Of a stretch of DNA of 6,431 nucleotides, positions 1-4,590 are shown piece after piece. Both the position numbers and the translations under genes were made by a program. How positions within the stretch are numbered: the stretch's first letter is position 1; the number at the start of each line of letters is the position of its first letter. The stretch is from Adhaeribacter sp. GTDB taxonomy: Bacteria > Bacteroidota > Bacteroidia > Cytophagales > Hymenobacteraceae. The stretch is taken from positions 1 through 6,431 of the forward strand of contig JAQBNV010000410.1 in NCBI GenBank assembly GCA_028288395.1, written 5' to 3'. The notes under the pieces are model-generated. The model had not been told where the DNA came from and searched no databases. It saw nothing but the letters and a program-made list of their open reading frames with translations.

Positions 1-27
1 TTTCTTCGGTAGTTCGTCCAGTTTCAT
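1..27 (-). CDS. Start of a gene downstream of the ECF sigma factor (only 9 codons visible)
   Basis: An ATG at 27 opens a frame reading MKLDELPKK that runs off the left edge. It begins 30 bp after the sigma factor stop codon on the same strand, so the two are probably co-transcribed. In Bacteroidota the gene directly after an ECF sigma factor of this type is often a small membrane or anti-sigma-like protein, and I recall a short charged N-terminus of this kind in Cytophagales. That identification is inference: nine residues carry no domain information. The start is supported by position, strand and an open frame to the edge, not by a ribosome binding site. Confidence 0.55.
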
Positions 28-57
28 AATTATTAGAGTAAAATTGCCGCTAAAGGT

Positions 58-597
58 TTAATTACGCCCCAAAAAATCTTCTATTTTTTTTGCTGCCAAA
101 TGGTAAGAAGCCTTTAATGCTCCCACAGAAGTGCCTAAAATGTCGGATATTTGTTCATACGTTAGATCATCGTAATAACGCATATTAAATACCAGCCGTT
201 GTTTGTCGGGTAGCCGGAGCAGTGCTTTTTGTAAAAGTTTCTGAATCTCGTCTCCGTCTAAAGTAGGGGTAGCGTCAATTTTTTCGGAGAGTTCGGCGGC
301 CACATCGTTCAGGGGTAAAAAAAACTTACGGCGTTTCGAAGAAAGAAAGTTGAGGCATTCGTTTGTGGCAATCCGGTAAATCCAGGTATAGAGTTGTGCT
401 TCCTGCCGGAAAGTTTCCAGGTTTTTCCAGATTTTGATAAAAGTCTCCTGGGTCAGATCATCGGCATCGTCGTGGTCAATAACCATTTTGCGGATGTGCC
501 AGTAAACTTTTTGCTGGTATTTGCGCACCAGTTGGTTATAGGCAAAATTGCGGCTATCCGGATTAAGAAATTTTTGAACTAGTTCTTTGTCTTCCAA
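58..597 (-). CDS. ECF-family (sigma-70 group 4) RNA polymerase sigma factor
   Basis: A 179-residue protein that would direct RNA polymerase to a specific promoter set. Region 2 spans about residues 20-90 and contains the core-binding and -10-recognition segment with DDADDLTQETF (about 42-52) and the helix KIWKNLETF, followed by TWIYRIATNECLNFL. A short variable linker with acidic residues follows (about 95-118). Region 4 (about 120-176) contains LLRLPDKQRLVFNMRYYDDLTYEQISDILG, a typical helix-turn-helix for -35 recognition, with GALKASYHLAAKKIEDFL as the recognition and C-terminal helices. Length and the lack of regions 1 and 3 fit ECF sigma factors. The first codon is TTG (597-595). The frame stays open upstream with no ATG before the transketolase stop, and the first internal ATG (codon 38, RKMVIDHDD) would delete half of region 2, so TTG is the best start visible. 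The next gene begins 30 bp downstream and may encode its regulator. The regulon cannot be told from the sequence. Confidence 0.93.
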   Translation of the reverse strand: MEDKELVQKFLNPDSRNFAYNQLVRKYQQKVYWHIRKMVIDHDDADDLTQETFIKIWKNLETFRQEAQLYTWIYRIATNECLNFLSSKRRKFFLPLNDVAAELSEKIDATPTLDGDEIQKLLQKALLRLPDKQRLVFNMRYYDDLTYEQISDILGTSVGALKASYHLAAKKIEDFLGRN

Positions 598-615
598 AGG
601 TTGTGTATCGTCTTG

Positions 616-661
616 CGTTATTCGTTGTTCGAATAATAGGTTATCCGAACAACGAATAACG
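616..661. repeat. Perfect 16-bp inverted repeat, strong hairpin between the transketolase and sigma factor genes
   Basis: The left arm CGTTATTCGTTGTTCG (616-631) is the exact reverse complement of the right arm CGAACAACGAATAACG (646-661). Inside, after one mismatch (632/645), four more pairs form (633-636 with 641-644), leaving the tetraloop TAGG (637-640). The hairpin lies 16 bp past the transketolase C-half stop and 18 bp before the sigma factor start, where it could end, attenuate or protect the upstream transcript. No run of T follows it on either strand, so it is not a classical intrinsic terminator. Confidence 0.9.
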
Positions 662-673
662 AAGAACGAACAA
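618..673. repeat. Heptanucleotide array, CGAAnAA x4 plus two inverted copies
   Basis: On the plus strand four perfectly phased heptamers run from 646 to 673: CGAACAA, CGAATAA, CGAAGAA, CGAACAA. Only the fifth base varies. Two copies of the reverse complement, TTATTCG (618-624) and TTGTTCG (625-631), lie on the other side of a 14-bp spacer and create the inverted repeat. The array almost fills the 80-bp gap between the flanking coding regions. Such low-complexity intergenic repeats may be dispersed through the genome, but only this copy is visible here. Confidence 0.85.
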
Positions 674-677
674 CGGT

Positions 678-1631
678 TTATTTGCGGGCCATAACTTTTT
701 GGACAGCTTCCACAATTGCCCCTTCATTTAATTTATATTTTTCCATTAACTGTTCCGGCGTACCACTTTCACCGAAACTATCGTTTACTCCTACCATTTC
801 GAGCGGCAGTGGCATTATGCGGGCAAGGAGTTGGGCAATGCTGTCGCCAAGTCCGCCGTTAAGCTGGTGTTCTTCGGCTGATACCACACAACGGGTCTTG
901 GCTACCGAAGCTAAGATGGCTTCTTCGTCTAATGGTTTAATGGTGTGGATATTTATTATTTCGGCATCAATTCCTTGTTCGGCTAATATTTTACCGGCCA
1001 GGATAGCTTTCCAGACCAAATGCCCGGTCGCGATAATACTCACGTCTTTGCCTTCGTTCAGCAGTACTGCTTTGCCAATCTGGAAATTCTGGTCGGCGGG
1101 AGTAAAATTAGGCACCACAGGCCGGCCAAAACGCAGGTAAACGGGGCCTTCGTAGGCGGCTATGGCAATGGTAGCGGCTTTGGTCTGGTTGTAATCGCAA
1201 GGGTTAATAACGGTCATGTGGGGCAGCATTTTCATCATGCCCACATCTTCCAGAATATGGTGCGTGGCTCCATCTTCGCCCAATGTTACGCCCGCGTGAG
1301 AGGCGCATATTTTTACATTTTTGCCAGAGTAAGCTACCGATTGCCGGATTTGGTCATACACGCGACCCGTAGAAAAGTTGGCAAAGGTACCGGTAAAAGG
1401 AATTTTGCCGCCAATAGTCATGCCGGCGGCCAGGCCTATCATGTTTGCTTCGGCGATTCCTACCTGAAAAAACCGCTCCGGGAAATCTTTTTTAAATGCA
1501 TCCATTTTCAGGGAACCGGTCAGGTCGGCGCACAAGGCCACCACATTGGGGTTGCTTTTACCTAATTCGTGTAAACCGGCACCAAATCCGGAACGAGTAT
1601 CTTTCGACTCGGTATAGGGGAAATCTTTCAT
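678..1631 (-). CDS. tkt: Transketolase, C-terminal half (pyrimidine-binding and C-terminal domains)
   Basis: A 317-residue subunit of a split transketolase, the ThDP enzyme that moves two-carbon units between sugar phosphates in the non-oxidative pentose phosphate pathway. The Pyr domain occupies about residues 5-170 and the C-terminal domain about 190-310. By eye against E. coli transketolase, E61 in VGIAEANM matches catalytic E411. H112, D120 and H124 in SHAGVTLGEDGATHH match H461, D469 and H473, and R167 matches R520. R13 (DTRSGFG) and S40 (LTGSLK) match phosphate-binding R358 and S385. The pocket for phosphorylated sugars therefore looks intact. The partner half is encoded upstream at 3937-3083, with a VWA gene between. 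The ATG lies 2 bp after the VWA stop (TAA-AC-ATG), which suggests translational coupling. Two-gene transketolases are common in bacteria and archaea. Some act on special substrates such as apulose 4-phosphate, so general pentose phosphate activity is the likely but unproven role. Confidence 0.93.
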   Translation of the reverse strand: MKDFPYTESKDTRSGFGAGLHELGKSNPNVVALCADLTGSLKMDAFKKDFPERFFQVGIAEANMIGLAAGMTIGGKIPFTGTFANFSTGRVYDQIRQSVAYSGKNVKICASHAGVTLGEDGATHHILEDVGMMKMLPHMTVINPCDYNQTKAATIAIAAYEGPVYLRFGRPVVPNFTPADQNFQIGKAVLLNEGKDVSIIATGHLVWKAILAGKILAEQGIDAEIINIHTIKPLDEEAILASVAKTRCVVSAEEHQLNGGLGDSIAQLLARIMPLPLEMVGVNDSFGESGTPEQLMEKYKLNEGAIVEAVQKVMARK

Positions 1632-1633
1632 GT

Positions 1634-3034
1634 TTATTTCGTAAATAGTTTAACGGTTGTTGTGACAGCGGAGCGGATGGTAAAATCCTGCACATCGGTG
1701 AATTTACTGCCATTGGCAAATTTACTGCGGTAAACCAGCCGGTATCGCCCGGGCTGTAAAGGTAAATTTATTTTGCTATTCTCCTCGGGTAAATTGTAAA
1801 TCCAGGTTTGCTGCCCGTGGGTACCCAGGGTATACAGGCTGCCAAAGCCTTGCAGTTCGGTGGGTAAGCTCAAAATACCTGGTGTTGGGTAAGTAATGGT
1901 GTTTACCATACCGGCCTTTATCGTTACATCATCTAAATATATCCGGGGCAAGGTCAATATTTCAATATCGTAAGTACTGGCAATATATTTTTGCCGGGAA
2001 CCAAACGGCTGTGCCAGTAAAAGATTAGAATCATTTTTTTTCCGCACCAGCGCCTGCACCTGTCCGTAAGGCGAAGGACCATCCTGACGTAAATAAAGGG
2101 TGCCCTGCGGTATTTGCACCGAAAACACATTGTGCTTACCCGGTTTTATATCTAATCGGGACAACGCCGTGGGCGGTACCGTATTTATCACCAGGTCATA
2201 ATCCATGAGGGCATCAATATTCAGGTTATCCGGCTGGCCGTTCTGGTTAAGGTAATGCACGTAATTGTACTCGGGTTCGTTTGTTAAAGAATTAACCAGG
2301 GTCAGGTTTACGTTGGTTTCTACGGGCCGGCCTTTATCATCTTTCAGTTCAACGGCAACGGTAGTATTGCTTAAAGCAATATCTACTACTTGTTTTAAGA
2401 TAGAATTAAAGGCATTGATATCAGCGGCGTTAAAATATTGCCCAACGCACGAAAACTGGGTTTCAAACTGATTATCGGCCCCAATGCCAATAACAAAAGG
2501 GCGTAAAAATATTCGTTTTTTTTGCAATGCCAGGGAAGCCGCGCAGGGATCACCCCCGCACGATTCCAACCCATCGGTAATCATGATAATTACATTCCGG
2601 GCATATTTATCAGTCGGGAAATCATTGGCCGCCTGGGTTAACGAATAGGTAATGGGCGTATTACCTTTCGGAATAATTCCTTTTAATTTCGTGATTATTT
2701 GCTTTTCATTTCCTTCGGCAAAAGGTACCTCCAGTTTAGAGTCCTGGCAATTATTGCTTTCCCGCGCGTACAGATGGCCGTAAACCCGCAAACCCAGTTC
2801 CAGGTTCTGGTACTGCTGCAAAGAATCTACCAGCTTCGACAGTAGGTTTTTTGCTACTTCAGTGCGGGTGCGGTTTTCCCATTTAGCCAGCATACTCCCC
2901 GACATATCCAGCAAGAACAGAATCCGGGTTTTTTTGGGTAATTCCGGCCGGGCATTGGTCTGCGCCTGTCCGGTAATATTACCGATACAGGTACAGAATA
3001 GGCCAACCAGAAGAATTTTGCGGAGGGAAAACAT
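1634..3034 (-). CDS. Secreted von Willebrand factor A (VWA) domain protein with C-terminal 76-residue repeats
   Basis: A 466-residue protein, probably exported. Residues 1-24 form a Sec-type signal peptide (RK, then a hydrophobic stretch ILLVGLFCTCIG, with possible cleavage near GQA-Q); I see no good lipobox. The VWA domain spans about 36-220 and has a complete metal-ion-dependent adhesion site (MIDAS): D43-M-S45-G-S47, T126 (KGNTP) and D154 (ITDGLES). Cysteines 159 and 164 (CGGDPC) plus C96 and C196 could form disulphides, which fits a periplasmic or outer location. The C-terminal half (about 225-466) is beta-rich, with segments starting at Y279, Y355 and Y431 that resemble each other. VWA domains bind protein ligands through the metal, but no ligand can be inferred here. 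The start is supported by the signal peptide and by GAGGTGG, 3 bases upstream of the ATG. The gene lies 48 bp after one transketolase half and 2 bp before the other. Automatic annotation may call it a calcium-activated chloride channel-like protein; I would not infer channel activity. Confidence 0.88.
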   Translation of the reverse strand: MFSLRKILLVGLFCTCIGNITGQAQTNARPELPKKTRILFLLDMSGSMLAKWENRTRTEVAKNLLSKLVDSLQQYQNLELGLRVYGHLYARESNNCQDSKLEVPFAEGNEKQIITKLKGIIPKGNTPITYSLTQAANDFPTDKYARNVIIMITDGLESCGGDPCAASLALQKKRIFLRPFVIGIGADNQFETQFSCVGQYFNAADINAFNSILKQVVDIALSNTTVAVELKDDKGRPVETNVNLTLVNSLTNEPEYNYVHYLNQNGQPDNLNIDALMDYDLVINTVPPTALSRLDIKPGKHNVFSVQIPQGTLYLRQDGPSPYGQVQALVRKKNDSNLLLAQPFGSRQKYIASTYDIEILTLPRIYLDDVTIKAGMVNTITYPTPGILSLPTELQGFGSLYTLGTHGQQTWIYNLPEENSKINLPLQPGRYRLVYRSKFANGSKFTDVQDFTIRSAVTTTVKLFTK

Positions 3035-3037
3035 AAG

Positions 3038-3044
3038 CCACCTC
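3038..3044 (-). promoter_or_regulatory. Shine-Dalgarno-like site of the VWA gene
   Basis: GAGGTGG reads on the minus strand just ahead of the ATG at 3034, with CTT between. It is the clearest Shine-Dalgarno-like stretch in the window; the other genes have A/T-rich leaders without one. It supports the chosen VWA start, although the spacing is shorter than usual, and Bacteroidota ribosomes are known to depend little on this pairing. Confidence 0.45.
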
Positions 3045-3056
3045 TATTAAAGATAG

Positions 3057-3090
3057 ATTATTACTAGCCGTTGGAGCGGCTATTAATAAT
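3057..3090. repeat. Inverted repeat across the stop codon of the transketolase N-half
   Basis: ATTATTA (3057-3063) pairs with TAATAAT (3084-3090), and TAGCCG (3065-3070) pairs with CGGCTA (3077-3082). One C/T mismatch (3064/3083) separates the two stem segments, and the loop is TTGGAG. The transketolase stop codon (3085-3083) lies within the stem. There is no T-run directly after the hairpin in the minus-strand transcript. It may therefore be a processing, stability or attenuation element rather than a terminator, or may act through its A/T-rich outer stem. Confidence 0.6.
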
Positions 3091-3937
3091 CGTCGTTGGC
3101 TTCTTTTAACTGCAATAATGCTTCCTGTAACTGCGCATCGTTGGGTGCCACGCCGTGCCACTTGTGCGATCCCATCATGAAATCAACGCCATAACCCATA
3201 ATGGTGTTCATTAAAATCATAATGGGCTGGCCTTTTCCGGTTAAAGATTTAGCTTCTTCCAGGCTCGGAATCAGTTCGTTAAAATCGTTTCCATTGGTTT
3301 CAAGTACTTTCCAGCCGAAAGATTCCCATTTGGCGTGCAGGTTGCCCAGGTACATGATAGCATCGGTCGGGCCGTCTATTTGCTGACCATTCCGATCCAC
3401 AATAGCAATTAAATTATCTACGCGGTGGTGCGGCGCATACATCGCAGCTTCCCAAACTTGTCCTTCGTCCAGTTCGCCGTCTCCCATCAGCACGTACACC
3501 AGGTTACTGTCTTTGTTTAATTTTTTAGCCTGGGCAGCACCGGTAGCAACCGATAAACCCTGACCCAAAGAGCCGGAGGCAATCCGGATGCCGGGTAAAT
3601 TTTCTTCGGTGGCCGGGTGACCTTGTAACCGGGAATTTAACTTCCGGAAAGTAGCAAGTTCTGCTACCTCAAAATAGCCGGCGCGGGCCAGTACACTGTA
3701 CCAAACCGGCGATATGTGGCCATTAGATAAGAAAAATAAATCTTCATCTTTTCCTTCCATTTTAAAATCCGGATTATGCTCCATTATTTTAAAATACAGG
3801 GATACGAGTAATTCGGTGCAGCCCAAAGAACCGCCTGGATGGCCGGAGTTAACGGCATGTACCATGCGCAGAATATCGCGTCTTACCTGGGCCGCAATTG
3901 TTTTAAGTTCTTCGGTATCTTTATTAAATGGATTCAT
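3083..3937 (-). CDS. tkt: Transketolase, N-terminal half (ThDP diphosphate-binding domain)
   Basis: A 284-residue subunit that supplies the diphosphate and Mg2+ site of a two-component transketolase. The ThDP motif starts at G152-D153-G154 (GDGELDEGQVWEAA) and ends at N183 (VDRN), with D153 and N183 as the expected metal ligands. Active-site histidines are conserved: H33 (SGHPGG), H74 (SNGHIS), H107 (QGHP) and H261 (SHKWHG), corresponding to H26, H66, H100 and H261 of E. coli transketolase. GSLGQG at 122-127 matches the usual GPLGQG. The protein stops at the natural border between the PP and Pyr domains, so this is a genuine split gene and not a frameshifted one. The second half lies at 1631-678 after an intervening VWA gene. 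The ATG at 3937 follows an A-rich leader and gives a standard N-terminus. The 118-bp gap upstream, after bcp, is where a promoter would be expected, but I see no convincing TAnnTTTG. Confidence 0.94.
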   Translation of the reverse strand: MNPFNKDTEELKTIAAQVRRDILRMVHAVNSGHPGGSLGCTELLVSLYFKIMEHNPDFKMEGKDEDLFFLSNGHISPVWYSVLARAGYFEVAELATFRKLNSRLQGHPATEENLPGIRIASGSLGQGLSVATGAAQAKKLNKDSNLVYVLMGDGELDEGQVWEAAMYAPHHRVDNLIAIVDRNGQQIDGPTDAIMYLGNLHAKWESFGWKVLETNGNDFNELIPSLEEAKSLTGKGQPIMILMNTIMGYGVDFMMGSHKWHGVAPNDAQLQEALLQLKEANDDY

Positions 3938-4055
3938 AGCAGTTTGTATGCAGTTTTATTTAAAGCGGAAAGATGTGGAATATAATTAAATATTAAAAGG
4001 GCGCCGGACTAATTAAGGCTTTTTGGTAGAATATTTACCGGAGCATAGCCCAACC
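3938..4055. other. 118-bp A/T-rich gap between bcp and the transketolase N-half, no clear element
   Basis: This is the longest gap between genes in the window. It is strongly A/T-rich, with a GGCGCC palindrome at about 4001-4006. Neither a convincing terminator for bcp nor a match to the Bacteroidota TTTG/TAnnTTTG promoter could be found by eye. A promoter for the transketolase-VWA group is expected here by position only. Confidence 0.4.
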
Positions 4056-4508
4056 TTAAGCTTTCACTAATTGGGCGGCGTGTGCTTTGGTATCTACTTT
4101 CGTTATAATATCCTGTATGATACCTTTTTCGTCGATAACAAAGGTATAACGCAAGGTGCCCATGTATTGGCGGCCATACATCGATTTTTCCTGCCATACG
4201 CCGTAGGCTTCCACCATTTTCTTTTCGGTGTCGGATAAAAGGGTAAAGGGCAATTCAAATTTCTTTATAAATTTCTGGTGTGATTTTTCATCGTCTACAC
4301 TTACCCCAATAATTTCGAAGCCTTGCTGACGCAGGTCGTAATAATTATCGCGCAGGTTACAGGCCTGCGCTGTGCAACCAGGCGTATCATCTTTCGGATA
4401 AAAATAGATAACCAGTTTGCGTCCACGGTAATCAGCTAATTTATGCACAATGCCATCTTGATCCGGCACTGCGAAATCAGGTGCTTCATCACCAATATTT
4501 AGTTTCAT
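4056..4508 (-). CDS. bcp: Thioredoxin-dependent thiol peroxidase, Bcp/PrxQ-type peroxiredoxin
   Basis: A 150-residue cytoplasmic peroxiredoxin that reduces hydrogen peroxide and organic hydroperoxides with electrons from thioredoxin. The AhpC/TSA fold is evident: GDEAPDFAVPDQDG near the N-terminus, then YFYPKDDTPGCTAQAC. Peroxidatic C45 lies in the canonical P-x-x-x-T-x-x-C form (P38, T42, C45) and resolving C50 lies five residues later, the two-cysteine layout of E. coli Bcp. Further family signatures are GFEIIGVSVDDEKSHQKFIKKFELPFTLLSD and RYTFVIDEKGII. The ATG at 4508 (MKLNIGDEAP) is preferred. A longer in-frame reading from 4547 would add 13 residues not seen in the family and would begin upstream of the likely transcription start. 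The gene stands apart from its neighbours, with 82 bp before it and 118 bp after, and may be a separate transcription unit. No redox regulator is visible nearby. Confidence 0.95.
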   Translation of the reverse strand: MKLNIGDEAPDFAVPDQDGIVHKLADYRGRKLVIYFYPKDDTPGCTAQACNLRDNYYDLRQQGFEIIGVSVDDEKSHQKFIKKFELPFTLLSDTEKKMVEAYGVWQEKSMYGRQYMGTLRYTFVIDEKGIIQDIITKVDTKAHAAQLVKA

Positions 4509-4535
4509 AGTAAAAGGTTTAAAATGCTGCCAGCC

Positions 4536-4568
4536 GAAAGATAGCAAAATTTCGACTTAATGTACAAA
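4536..4568 (-). promoter_or_regulatory. Candidate Bacteroidota sigma-A promoter for bcp
   Basis: On the minus strand TTTG (4568-4565) is followed after 21 bases by TATCTTTC (4543-4536). This matches the Bacteroidota consensus TTTG, about 19-21 bases, TAnnTTTG at every fixed position except the last G. Transcription would begin near 4529, about 20 bases before the ATG at 4508. The match and spacing were judged by eye. A/T-rich gaps yield chance matches, so the call is moderate. Confidence 0.5.
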
Positions 4569-4590
4569 TAACAATAAGCTTAATTAAAAT

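Noticed and set aside
616..661. Hairpin as a classical intrinsic terminator
   Set aside because: No run of T follows the stem on either strand, so it is listed as a repeat/inverted repeat instead.
616..675. Short repeats as a CRISPR array
   Set aside because: The 7-bp units are contiguous without spacers, are partly inverted, and no cas gene is nearby.
682..1140. 152-codon open frame on the plus strand
   Set aside because: Antisense to the transketolase C-half, Ser/Pro-rich low-quality translation, no domain.
1020..1565. 181-codon open frame on the plus strand
   Set aside because: It lies entirely opposite the conserved Pyr-domain region of the transketolase C-half, and its translation shows no recognisable domain. 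It is a shadow of that gene.
2979..3161. 60-codon minus-strand frame between the transketolase N-half and the VWA gene
   Set aside because: It overlaps the ends of two confident genes in another frame, is Arg/Ser-rich and has no domain or binding site of its own.
4021..4055. Possible terminator after bcp (GGTA-loop-TACC followed by a short A run on the minus strand)
   Set aside because: The stem is only four pairs and no T tract follows it in the transcript.
4009..4197. 62-codon minus-strand frame overlapping the 3' end of bcp
   Set aside because: Out of frame with bcp, no family resemblance, most likely chance.
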